Below are positions 1 to 6,737 of a DNA stretch of 11,270 nucleotides, piece by piece. The translations under genes were made by a program, and so were the position numbers. Where the stretch lies: the NCBI GenBank assembly GCA_016763335.1, contig JAESUD010000182.1, positions 1 to 11,270 on the forward strand, given 5' to 3'. The notes under the pieces are model-generated. The model worked only from the letters and a program-made list of their open reading frames with translations, was not told the origin of the DNA and searched no databases. Source of the stretch: Emcibacteraceae bacterium. GTDB lineage: Bacteria > Pseudomonadota > Alphaproteobacteria > Sphingomonadales > Emcibacteraceae. How positions within the stretch are numbered: position 1 is the stretch's first letter; each line of letters starts with the position of its first letter.

Positions 1-2
1 AT

Positions 3-512
3 TATTATTCTTTGCCGCGTATGGATAGCAAGGGAGTTCTGGAAATTGACGGGCAGTCATTTGCCGTAAACGGTTTAACATGGTTAGACCGTGAGTGGGG
101 CACAAGTGCCCTTGGCAAGGAACAACAAGGCTGGGACTGGTACGCGTTACACCTTTCGGACGGTAGTGACTTTATGTTTTATAACCTGCGTAATAAGGAC
201 GGAAGCAGACATGCGTTTAGTGGCGGAAGCTGGATTGATGTGGAAGGCAATAGAACAGCCATTAAAGCCGAAGATATAATTATTGAAGTAACAGACTATT
301 GGCAAAGCCCGCTTGGTGGGCGTTATCCGTCAGGATGGAAACTTAACTGGCCAGAAAAACAGCTTGAAATAACCATTGAACCAGTTATTAAAAATCAGGA
401 ATTAAATACCCTTCCACGATATTGGGAAGGGGCGGTTGATGTTGTTGGCCAGTTAGCTGGCAAAACACTAAGTGGACGTGGTTATGTCGAGCTAACGGGC
501 TACACAAATTAA
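3..512 (+). CDS. AttH/CrtC-like lipocalin-fold protein, C-terminal part (5' end outside window)
   Basis: The frame is open to the left edge, and the codons before the possible TTG at 12 read Y-Y-S-L-P-R-M, which fits the interior of this family, so the gene very likely starts upstream. The visible part has the typical motifs of the AttH / hydroxyneurosporene synthase (CrtC) lipocalin-like family: a G-L-T-W-L-D-R-E-W-G segment, then G-W-D-W-Y-A-L-H-L-S-D-G, then F-Y-N-L-R-x-K-D-G. Members include carotenoid 1,2-hydratases and proteins of unknown role often encoded beside LolCDE/FtsX-type ABC transporters. Nothing here shows carotenoid synthesis, so the substrate cannot be named. The stop codon (510-512) overlaps the 3' end of the opposing DUF4396 gene by 4 bases. 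The family call is fairly sure; the function is open. Confidence 0.8.
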   Translation, partial: YYSLPRMDSKGVLEIDGQSFAVNGLTWLDREWGTSALGKEQQGWDWYALHLSDGSDFMFYNLRNKDGSRHAFSGGSWIDVEGNRTAIKAEDIIIEVTDYWQSPLGGRYPSGWKLNWPEKQLEITIEPVIKNQELNTLPRYWEGAVDVVGQLAGKTLSGRGYVELTGYTN

Positions 513-937
513 TGACATGACTTCCCGTGTTTTTGCAGGCGCCAATAATTATAAGGCCAAGGCGTAATAAAACCAGCAACAAGGGCAATCGGAACCACCC
601 ACCATGTCAATATCGCACCACCAGTGAATAAATAATCTGTTGCATTCATGGCGATTTCCATAGCGATCATAGAAATAAAACTCATGCCAATAGCGGTTTT
701 GAAGGCTTTGGATAAATCAAAACCAGCCTTAAGCAAAATGACAGTTTCAAATAATATACTTGTAAGCAATCCATTGATTGTTGCCAGTATCATAATGGTC
801 AGGGTGGAAACCTGAAAATCGTTAAATTGAAAAAATGCAATTGTACCAAAATCGCCTATTGCACAACCGATCAAACACCATTTGGTGTTATGAGCACTTT
901 TTAACCAATTGGATTTATTGTTCCAGAATGAAGTCAT
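509..937 (-). CDS. DUF4396 family integral membrane protein
   Basis: This 142-residue protein has about four hydrophobic segments (roughly residues 20-38, 43-69, 80-98 and 105-125). A helix containing W-C-L-I-G-C-A-I-G and a C-terminus of the form P-W-P-Y-N-Y-W-R-L-Q-K-H-G-K-x-C-H match the DUF4396 family, whose biochemical function is not established. The closing K-H-G-K-S-C-H and Cys21/Cys25 could be metal ligands, but that is only a guess. An AAGGAT ribosome site (complement of 945-950) sits 7 bases before the ATG. The gene lies 96 bases downstream of the HMA-AraC regulator on the same strand, so the two may be co-transcribed, which would suit a metal-related job. A 120-base sample is about 38% GC, clearly higher than the regulator's. 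It is convergent with the AttH-like gene. Confidence 0.8.
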   Translation of the reverse strand: MTSFWNNKSNWLKSAHNTKWCLIGCAIGDFGTIAFFQFNDFQVSTLTIMILATINGLLTSILFETVILLKAGFDLSKAFKTAIGMSFISMIAMEIAMNATDYLFTGGAILTWWVVPIALVAGFITPWPYNYWRLQKHGKSCH

Positions 938-1033
938 GATAATAATCCTTAAATATAAAACTAGTGATTATTATAATCTGATGTACGGATTTGTTGTTAT
1001 ATCCTGTCGGTTAATTGTTATAGAATTCATATA

Positions 1034-1600
1034 TTATACTTTATCGCGTGATTGACGTTTTCGGGTGTCTTTTAATGATCTGAAATGGCTAGGCGTAAGA
1101 CCAGTGATTTTTTTGAATTGGCCGCTAAGATGGGCAACACTGCTGTAACTAAGCTGGTAAGCTATTTCGGTCAAACTTATCTGATTATATACCAAAAGTT
1201 CCTTTGCCTTTTCAATACGTTGTTTGATGTAATAATATTCAATGGTAATTCCTTCAACGCTGGAAAATAGCTGGCTAAGGTAATTATATTCATAAGGTAG
1301 GTTTTTGCTTAAATAATCAGATAATTTCACTTGCTCGAGATCATTACGAATTTCAACAAATTTAATGCAGAGTTTTTTAATTTTTTCGATTAATTGTGTT
1401 GTTTTATTTGTAAGCAATTCAAAGCCAAACTTTTCTAATTCTGATTTGAGTAATTTCAGCTGTTCAGTTGTGAGAATTTTATTACCCAAGTCAACTTCAC
1501 CTAAAGTAATGGATCGAGGAATAATATTTAATTCCTGAAGTATATTACCGACGACAATGTTACAGCGGTCACAAACCATGTTTTTTACATAAATGATCAT
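1034..1600 (-). CDS. AraC-family regulator with N-terminal HMA-like domain
   Basis: This is a predicted cytoplasmic DNA-binding regulator of 188 residues. The N-terminus (1-65) begins M-I-I-Y-V-K-N-M-V-C-D-R-C, with a C-x-x-C pair at Cys10/Cys13 placed as in heavy-metal-associated (HMA) domains, although the fold is degenerate. A helical linker follows. The AraC double helix-turn-helix spans about residues 92-177, with the signature S-L-T-E-I-A-Y-Q-L-S-Y-S-S-V-A-H-L-S in the second HTH. The overall layout closely resembles a family I know mainly from Bacteroidota, often near metal efflux genes; the metal-sensing role is inferred. An AGGA site lies 7 bases before the ATG. The gene is distinctly AT-rich (30 G+C in the 120 bases 1321-1440), which fits horizontal acquisition. 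A short ORF with its own ribosome site precedes it, and DUF4396 follows it. Confidence 0.85.
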   Translation of the reverse strand: MIIYVKNMVCDRCNIVVGNILQELNIIPRSITLGEVDLGNKILTTEQLKLLKSELEKFGFELLTNKTTQLIEKIKKLCIKFVEIRNDLEQVKLSDYLSKNLPYEYNYLSQLFSSVEGITIEYYYIKQRIEKAKELLVYNQISLTEIAYQLSYSSVAHLSGQFKKITGLTPSHFRSLKDTRKRQSRDKV

Positions 1601-1609
1601 CTGCGTGTC

Positions 1610-1666
1610 CTATGTGTTTGTTGCTTCATTGATATAGTGGAATTTCATTGCTAAAGCGTCTTTCAT
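1610..1666 (-). CDS. Possible 18-residue leader peptide upstream of the AraC-type regulator
   Basis: On the minus strand an ATG at 1666-1664 opens an 18-codon ORF reading MKDALAMKFHYINEATNT. It has an AAGGAT ribosome site (complement of 1675-1680), 8 bases upstream. Its TAG stop overlaps the AGGA ribosome site of the regulator gene, an arrangement that would allow translational coupling or leader control. The same AAGGAT type of ribosome site precedes the DUF4396 gene. I do not recognise the peptide; it could also be the remnant of a lost gene. An ORF this short can arise by chance, so the call rests on the ribosome site and the stop/SD overlap. Confidence 0.35.
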   Translation of the reverse strand: MKDALAMKFHYINEATNT

Positions 1667-1706
1667 GTTTAATTATCCTTATAATAATAAATAAGGGAGA
1701 GTAAAT

Positions 1707-2945
1707 TTGTATAAATTTATCATTATGACTGTTGTTTTTTTATGTGGTGCTTCAATAGGGGGAGCGCAAGAGCAAGAACAGGAACCAAGAAAAGTCACAA
1801 TTATACATGCGGGAACGTTGATGGCTGTTGCCGGTGAAGATACACTTGCCGAGCAATCAATCATCATCGAAGACGGTAAAATAACCGACATTCAATCATC
1901 TTATATATCGGAAGTTGATGATGCTGAAATGACGATTGTTGATCTTCGTGATAAGGTTGTCATGGCCGGGTTGATGGATATGCACGTACATTTAGCGATG
2001 CTATGGGGGTCCAATAAAAATTCTGCTGATGCTGCGCTCAAAGGGGTTTCAAATGCTTATAAAACGCTGATGATTGGTTTTACCACGGTACGTGATCTTG
2101 GGGCCACGGATGATACTATATTCAAATTACGTAAAGCGATTAATGACGGCGATATTATTGGACCACGGATTTTGGCCGCCGGAAATATAATTGGTGTTGG
2201 TGGACGTGAAAATTGCAAGGAATGTAATGGCGCTGAAAGCTGCCGCAAAACCACTCGCGATATGATTAACGCCGGTGCGGACTGGATTAAAATATATTCA
2301 TCATGTAGCGGCAGTAAACTATGTTCGAATGAAGACGGCTCACCGATGTTTTTTGATGATGAAATTAAGGCCATTACCGAGGTGGCGAAAAAATACGGTA
2401 TTAAGGTTGCCGCCCATTCTCATCCGCGTGATAGTGCGTTGCAGGTTTTAAAATATGGCATTGCGTCAATTGAACATGGATCATTTATCAATGATGAAGC
2501 CATGGATATTATGATCCGCGACGGGGTATATTATGTACCGACGGTTTCCGTGATGGATATGCTTGAAGAAGTACTGGAAAAAGCAGAGGGCAGCGCGGAT
2601 ATGCTGGCCCACAATCAAAACTTTTATGATAATAACCCCGGCAAGATTTTTGAAGCCTATCAAAAAGGTGTTAAAATTGCCACGGGAACGGACGCCGGTG
2701 TTGTCCCCCACGGTAAAAACTACCGCGAGATGGAACGTTTTGTCGAGTTGGGTATGACCAATGCCGATGCCCTAAAAGCCGGAACGATTAATAGTGCGGA
2801 ACTTATTGATATGTCAGATGAGCTTGGCACTATTGAAGTGGGGAAGATTGCCGACATAATTGCAATGGTCGGTAACCCGCTTGAAGACATAAAAGATATC
2901 GAAAATATTGTCTTCGTTATGAAGGAAGGTAAAGTTTACAAATAA
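1707..2945 (+). CDS. Exported amidohydrolase-superfamily metal-dependent hydrolase
   Basis: This 412-residue protein belongs to the amidohydrolase superfamily, in the imidazolonepropionase-like / Xaa-Pro dipeptidase-like group. Residues 1-20 form a signal peptide with a likely cut after G-G-A, so it should act in the periplasm. Predicted binuclear metal ligands are visible: H93-x-H95, the carboxylated-lysine candidate K195 in W-I-K-I-Y, H237 in A-A-H, H257 in S-I-E-H-G and D329 in G-T-D-A-G. The substrate is unknown; relatives act on dipeptides, lactones or cyclic amides. Start choice: TTG at 1707 has an AAGGGAGA site 6 bases upstream and gives a full signal peptide; the ATG at 1725 would shorten it and lies far from that site. 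Five cysteines (170, 173, 179, 200, 206) cluster around the metal-lysine strand. It stands alone, divergent from the regulator, with a hairpin after its end. Confidence 0.9.
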   Translation: MYKFIIMTVVFLCGASIGGAQEQEQEPRKVTIIHAGTLMAVAGEDTLAEQSIIIEDGKITDIQSSYISEVDDAEMTIVDLRDKVVMAGLMDMHVHLAMLWGSNKNSADAALKGVSNAYKTLMIGFTTVRDLGATDDTIFKLRKAINDGDIIGPRILAAGNIIGVGGRENCKECNGAESCRKTTRDMINAGADWIKIYSSCSGSKLCSNEDGSPMFFDDEIKAITEVAKKYGIKVAAHSHPRDSALQVLKYGIASIEHGSFINDEAMDIMIRDGVYYVPTVSVMDMLEEVLEKAEGSADMLAHNQNFYDNNPGKIFEAYQKGVKIATGTDAGVVPHGKNYREMERFVELGMTNADALKAGTINSAELIDMSDELGTIEVGKIADIIAMVGNPLEDIKDIENIVFVMKEGKVYK

Positions 2946-2956
2946 AATGTTTCTGT

Positions 2957-2980
2957 TGCCCTATGAAAATAAGGCATTTT
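2957..2980 (+). terminator. Weak intrinsic terminator after the amidohydrolase gene
   Basis: TGCCCTAT (2957-2964) and ATAAGGCA (2969-2976) form an 8-bp stem with one C-A mismatch around a GAAA loop, followed by four T. It starts 11 bases after the stop codon. The short T-run makes it a moderate candidate only. Confidence 0.45.
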
Positions 2981-3060
2981 AGTGTATGGTGATAAGTTCT
3001 AGTACTAAATTTTTTATAACAACAAAGGGTATATCAACACATAAAATTAGGAGACATATA

Positions 3061-3603
3061 ATGGCCATACGTGAAGTTGTAGCGCTTTTCGATGACGAAG
3101 AGGAACTAATGAATACCATTGACGAACTTGAGGGAAAAGGATTTGATAGGAGCGAAATATCGATCATGCCGCCCATGGGGGAAGTTGAGCAGGTTCTGGG
3201 CCATCAGGTTGATGATATATATGCCGCTTCCAATGACCCAAATACACCAAGAAGTTTTCCGCTTGATTATGCATCATGGGGTGATGCACAGGGGGTATTG
3301 ATGGCGGTTCCGTTTCTTGCTGGTGCCATTGCAGTTACCATATTCGGTGCAACAAGTGGAATGAGTGTTATGACCACATTTCTCATGGCAATATTTACCG
3401 GTAGTATAGGTACAGTATTCGGTTTCATCATTATGATGTTGCTTAAAAAACGCCATAAATTTGAAATCAGCGATCAGATAAGTCGCGGTGGTCTTACGAT
3501 GTGGGTTCATGTTCGTGATAATTCCCGCGCTAGACGGGCAATCAGAATATTTAATCGTCATCATGCCCATGATGTGCGGTTTAAGATGAGCCATCATATT
3601 TAA
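3061..3603 (+). CDS. YflT-like two-helix membrane protein, function unknown
   Basis: The protein has 180 residues. The ATG at 3061 is chosen because AGGAGA (3049-3054) lies 6 bases upstream; the frame is open further back to 2986, but that extension has no ribosome site and is low in complexity. Residues 4-36 (V-V-A-L-F-D-D-E-E-E-L then I-D-E-L-E-G-K-G-F-D-R-S-E-I-S) resemble the N-terminal alpha/beta unit of the YflT / general stress protein 17M type. Two hydrophobic helices follow (about 78-100 and 104-128), glycine-rich and separated by a very short turn. The C-terminal part (131-180) resembles a second small soluble unit and ends rich in histidine (H167, H168, H170, H178, H179). Both ends are probably cytoplasmic. 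A stress-related role is only suggested by the family resemblance. Confidence 0.75.
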   Translation: MAIREVVALFDDEEELMNTIDELEGKGFDRSEISIMPPMGEVEQVLGHQVDDIYAASNDPNTPRSFPLDYASWGDAQGVLMAVPFLAGAIAVTIFGATSGMSVMTTFLMAIFTGSIGTVFGFIIMMLLKKRHKFEISDQISRGGLTMWVHVRDNSRARRAIRIFNRHHAHDVRFKMSHHI

Positions 3604-3712
3604 CAAGTTCTGTCATTAATTCTTGCATTAAGCCATCTATATGAAATAGTAATAGGTAGATTTTACATTACTTTTTTTGGCCTGTTTTGGGCTTATTTCT
3701 GGAGAAATATAA

Positions 3713-4246
3713 ATGGCCATAATGCCTATGACAGAATTTGACCGGTTTTTGATTATGTTTGACCGTATGTTCGACTTTGTTGAAACCTACATAATAAAAA
3801 CACCGGAAGATAAATATGAATGGATTCCGATTGATGGACCGGGCGTGAGCTTTGGCGACCGCTTGGAAAACATTACGATCAAAGGGCTCTATGTACATTT
3901 GACTACATCCGAAGATGGTTTTGTTCGTTCAATAATTGACATTGAAGATGGTGGGGAAATTCCGTTGCCGATCAATGAAAAACTTACCAATGACGTTTAT
4001 GATGGTGATATTATTGTGATGGGTCGGGAAATTCATGAAAATTGCATGGCATTATTGCGAGATTTGTCCGTAGAGCAGCTTACAAAAACGGTATGGTTCC
4101 AAGGTGGTGAATATAGCGTAATGGGCTTTCTATGGGCTTTATATGCCCATTATGCCTATCATTTGGGTAACATTGATACATATATGCGCCAAGGGGACAT
4201 GAACCCGACGGCTTTCTTTAATTTTCCATCAAGTAAAATGGCATAA
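3713..4246 (+). CDS. DinB-family protein (putative metal-dependent enzyme)
   Basis: This 177-residue cytoplasmic protein looks like a DinB/YfiT four-helix bundle. The three usual metal-binding histidines appear to be H62 (in L-Y-V-H-L) and the pair H146/H150 (A-H-Y-A-Y-H). The family includes damage-inducible proteins of unknown role and thiol-dependent transferases such as bacillithiol and mycothiol transferases, so the substrate cannot be read from sequence. GGAGA (3701-3705) lies 7 bases before the ATG. Only 4 bases separate its stop from the racemase start, so the two are very probably co-transcribed and possibly translationally coupled. No LexA-type box was seen upstream. Confidence 0.75.
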   Translation: MAIMPMTEFDRFLIMFDRMFDFVETYIIKTPEDKYEWIPIDGPGVSFGDRLENITIKGLYVHLTTSEDGFVRSIIDIEDGGEIPLPINEKLTNDVYDGDIIVMGREIHENCMALLRDLSVEQLTKTVWFQGGEYSVMGFLWALYAHYAYHLGNIDTYMRQGDMNPTAFFNFPSSKMA

Positions 4247-4250
4247 TTTC

Positions 4251-4943
4251 ATGAAAACAATTGGACTTCTAGGGGGTATGAGCTGGGAAAGCTCAGCGCT
4301 TTATTACCGTCAAATAAATGAGGGTATAAAAACGGCTCTCGGCGGGCATCATTCCGCGGAGCTTGTGATGTATAGTGTTGATTTTGCGCCAATTGAACAA
4401 CGTCAACATTCCGGCGATTTTGCTGGCAATGAAGCTAAACTTTCAGAGGCTGCAAAAAGCATCGAAGCTGCTGGTGCTGACTTTATACTGATTTGCACCA
4501 ACACCATGCATGAAGCGATCCCGGAAATTAAGAAGCATATAAAAATTCCCATTTTACATATTGCTGATGCCACAGCTGAAGTTATTAAGCAAAAGGATAT
4601 TAAAACCGTCGGACTACTTGGTACTGGTTATACGATGGAGCGGGAATTTTATAAGGGCCGCTTAAAAGAAGAGCACGGTATTAATGTTCTCACGCCTGAT
4701 CAGACGGACCGCAAAATAATTCATGATGTGATTTATGATGAATTAGTGCTTGGTACGGTTAAAGAAACCTCAAAGGCAGAATATCTACGCATCATTAAAA
4801 AATTAGCAGAAGAGGGCGCTGAAGCGGTTATTTTAGGCTGCACAGAAATAGGTATGTTAGTAAATCAAGATGACACCGATATTATCTTATTGGATACAAC
4901 CGAAATTCACGCGCAAAAGGCGGTGGAAAAAGCCTTGAAATAA
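4251..4943 (+). CDS. Aspartate/glutamate racemase family protein
   Basis: At 230 residues this is the usual length for the PLP-independent aspartate/glutamate racemase family (YgeA/RacX-like). It opens M-K-T-I-G-L-L-G-G-M-S-W-E-S-S, a hallmark N-terminus. Both catalytic cysteines are present: C82 in I-C-T-N-T-M-H and C197 in L-G-C-T-E-I, the two-base pair that moves the alpha proton in opposite directions. It should make a D-amino acid in the cytoplasm, though the preferred substrate cannot be decided here. The ATG has no good ribosome site of its own; with the DinB stop 4 bases upstream, translation probably depends on re-initiation. Confidence 0.9.
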   Translation: MKTIGLLGGMSWESSALYYRQINEGIKTALGGHHSAELVMYSVDFAPIEQRQHSGDFAGNEAKLSEAAKSIEAAGADFILICTNTMHEAIPEIKKHIKIPILHIADATAEVIKQKDIKTVGLLGTGYTMEREFYKGRLKEEHGINVLTPDQTDRKIIHDVIYDELVLGTVKETSKAEYLRIIKKLAEEGAEAVILGCTEIGMLVNQDDTDIILLDTTEIHAQKAVEKALK

Positions 4944-5028
4944 ATGGTCAAGTGAATTACTAACAGCATTATTAATTTAAAATATATATATACAGTCAAT
5001 TATTATAATCAATTTACCGGAGAGAAGA

Positions 5029-5388
5029 ATGAGCAATTTATTTGAACGCATTGGTGGCGATGCAGCAGTGGATGCAGCTGTTGATGTGTTTTACAAGAAA
5101 GTTTTATCTGATGATAGTATCAGTCATTTTTTTGAAACGACAGATATGGACGCCCAACGCGAAAAACAGAAAAAATTTCTTACCGTAGCCTTCGGTGGCC
5201 CCAATGATTATTCGGGTAAAGATATGCGCGCTGCTCACGCAAAGCTTGATAATATTACGGAAGCACATTTTACATCTGTTGCTGGTCATCTACAAGCAAC
5301 ACTCGAAGAATTAGGTGTTCCGGAAGCAGAAGTAAGCGAAGCAATGCTTATTGCTGCTAGTACGCATGATGATGTTCTTGGACTCTAA
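5029..5388 (+). CDS. Group 1 (N-type) truncated haemoglobin
   Basis: This 119-residue 2-on-2 globin matches the short group 1 truncated haemoglobins. By motif alignment with mycobacterial trHbN the key positions are Tyr22 (B10), Phe35 (CD1), Gln43 (E7), Gln47 (E11) and the proximal His70 (F8, in R-A-A-H-A-K-L); the G-G-P and V-A-G-H-L blocks are also in place. Tyr B10 with Gln E7/E11 is the kind of distal pocket that binds O2 tightly and can support NO dioxygenation, but this activity is inferred. GGAGAG (5019-5024) precedes the ATG. A reductase gene starts 17 bases after the stop and is probably the electron donor. The 85-base upstream gap contains a TATAAT (5004-5009) without a convincing -35; I found no NsrR- or FNR-type box. 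Confidence 0.93.
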   Translation: MSNLFERIGGDAAVDAAVDVFYKKVLSDDSISHFFETTDMDAQREKQKKFLTVAFGGPNDYSGKDMRAAHAKLDNITEAHFTSVAGHLQATLEELGVPEAEVSEAMLIAASTHDDVLGL

Positions 5389-5405
5389 AATAAGAAAATA
5401 ATCCT

Positions 5406-6380
5406 GTGAATCAAGTTACTATTACATATGAAGGGGACGAAATTAGTTGCGACCCCGATAAAACGATACTGGATAATCTATTAGATCAGCAAAAGTCTGT
5501 AACTCATTCTTGTAAAAAAGGTTCTTGCCTTACTTGCGTGATGAAAACATCACATGAAGTCGATCCAAAAAGTACAGCCCCGCTCAAGCCAACTATGGTT
5601 GAGCAGGGCTATTTTTTGAGCTGTCAGCAAAAACCGCAAAGTGGAATGGTTTTGAGCGCACCAGAAAGCAATGATCTTTTTATTAAAGCGCAGATTAAGT
5701 CAGTAGAATATCTGATGGGGCATGTATTTCGGGTTTACTTGCGTCCATTAGAAGATTTTAACTATCGGGCAGGACAGTTTCTAAATATTAAAGGGCCGGA
5801 GGGCGAGGTTAGAAGTTATTCAATAGCTTCAATTCCTGCTGATGACCTCATTGAGCTTCATGTGACAGAACATAAGCACGGTATTGTCAGTCGGTGGTTA
5901 TGTAATGTTGAACGAACGGGCGCCGAAATCGAGATTTCTGGTGCAAATGGGGACTGTTTTTATATGCCCGGGAAACCTGAACAGGCAATGTTGCTAATAG
6001 GGACAAGTACGGGGTTAGCACCTTTGCTTGGTATTATTCGTGATGCTATTGATAATGGTCATCATGGCAAGATCGTTCTTTATCACGGTGCTGTAAGAGA
6101 TAGCGGGCTATATATGCGTCGTACGCTTTCGAAATTAGCGGAAGAAACCGCCAATTTAACTATTTGTTACGGAACGTTGGAACATTCAGATGATAACGAC
6201 AATGCCGTGGGTAATATTCAAGATATAGCTTTAAGTAAAAATCCTAATTTAAAAGACTGGCGCGTTTTTCTCTGTGGAGACCCGGAAATGGTCAAGAAAA
6301 CCAAGACCAAAGCATATCTAGCAGATGCTGCCCTTTCAGATATTCTTGCCGATCCGTTCGAACTAAGGACAACTCTTTAA
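5406..6380 (+). CDS. [2Fe-2S] ferredoxin-FAD/NAD(P)H oxidoreductase, likely haemoglobin reductase
   Basis: This 324-residue protein is a three-domain electron-transfer enzyme laid out like BenC-type oxygenase reductases. Residues 1-88 are a plant-type ferredoxin with the cluster ligands C36, C41, C44 and C73 (C-x4-C-x2-C then C 29 residues on). Residues about 92-190 are the FAD domain with R-S-Y-S-I-A-S at 136-142. Residues about 193-305 are the NAD(P)H domain with G-T-S-T-G-L-A-P at 199-206 and C-G-D-P-E-M-V at 290-296. It should pass electrons from NAD(P)H via FAD to the iron-sulphur centre and on to a partner. No oxygenase subunit is nearby; the truncated haemoglobin 17 bases upstream is the obvious candidate. 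The start is GTG at 5406; its ribosome site is weak, suggesting coupling to the globin gene. Confidence 0.88.
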   Translation: MNQVTITYEGDEISCDPDKTILDNLLDQQKSVTHSCKKGSCLTCVMKTSHEVDPKSTAPLKPTMVEQGYFLSCQQKPQSGMVLSAPESNDLFIKAQIKSVEYLMGHVFRVYLRPLEDFNYRAGQFLNIKGPEGEVRSYSIASIPADDLIELHVTEHKHGIVSRWLCNVERTGAEIEISGANGDCFYMPGKPEQAMLLIGTSTGLAPLLGIIRDAIDNGHHGKIVLYHGAVRDSGLYMRRTLSKLAEETANLTICYGTLEHSDDNDNAVGNIQDIALSKNPNLKDWRVFLCGDPEMVKKTKTKAYLADAALSDILADPFELRTTL

Positions 6381-6386
6381 AAAATA

Positions 6387-6734
6387 TCAAGGGTTGCCAA
6401 TATGTTTGGCGTAACTATCCTTATCCATGTCAACAATTTCTATTGTTGTGCATTTAGTATTTCCAATAAATGGCTTTACACCGTTCATGACTGTTTCGCT
6501 CAGGTATTTTTTCTGGTCTGCGGTTCTACCAGATAAAATCCTGACCGTGATATGGATATAATCATTTCGTTCTAAGCCGGATTTATACTGATCAATGGCT
6601 ATGGCCCTTGCTTTTATCGCCGTATTGTTAAAAAGGCCGGAACTGGCGACACTTTCAAATGTAGCATTCATTAATTCATTAATATTAATGCGTGTTTCTA
6701 GCTCTTTGGTATATTCAATAACACAATGGGGCAC
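6387..6734 (-). CDS. 5-carboxymethyl-2-hydroxymuconate isomerase (CHMI)-like tautomerase
   Basis: This 115-residue protein matches the CHMI / HpaF family of the tautomerase superfamily. It begins M-P-H-C-V-I-E-Y-T, so removal of Met leaves the catalytic Pro1. In the homoprotocatechuate pathway CHMI isomerises 5-carboxymethyl-2-hydroxymuconate, but no other gene of that pathway is in the window, so the true substrate is uncertain. The start is GTG (complement of 6732-6734), with an AGGA ribosome site inside the 3' end of the arginase-like gene. The gap to that gene is 3 bases, so the two form an operon. Its stop faces the reductase stop across 6 bases. Confidence 0.8.
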   Translation of the reverse strand: MPHCVIEYTKELETRININELMNATFESVASSGLFNNTAIKARAIAIDQYKSGLERNDYIHITVRILSGRTADQKKYLSETVMNGVKPFIGNTKCTTIEIVDMDKDSYAKHIGNP

Positions 6735-6737
6735 GGG

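Noticed and set aside
1085..1270. 61-residue plus-strand ORF inside the AraC regulator
   Set aside because: It is antisense to a clear AraC double HTH coding region, with no ribosome site or family resemblance.
2945..2956. Co-transcription of the amidohydrolase and YflT-like genes
   Set aside because: The 115-base gap contains a hairpin with a T tract and the products are unrelated, so an operon is not supported.
2986..3060. Upstream extension of the YflT-like gene
   Set aside because: The added 25 residues have no ribosome site at their start and no family resemblance; AGGAGA sits correctly before the ATG at 3061.
4991..5017. FNR- or NsrR-like site upstream of the truncated haemoglobin
   Set aside because: TCAAT and ATCAA occur nearby but not in the TTGAT-N4-ATCAA arrangement, and no AAGATG-type half-site was found.
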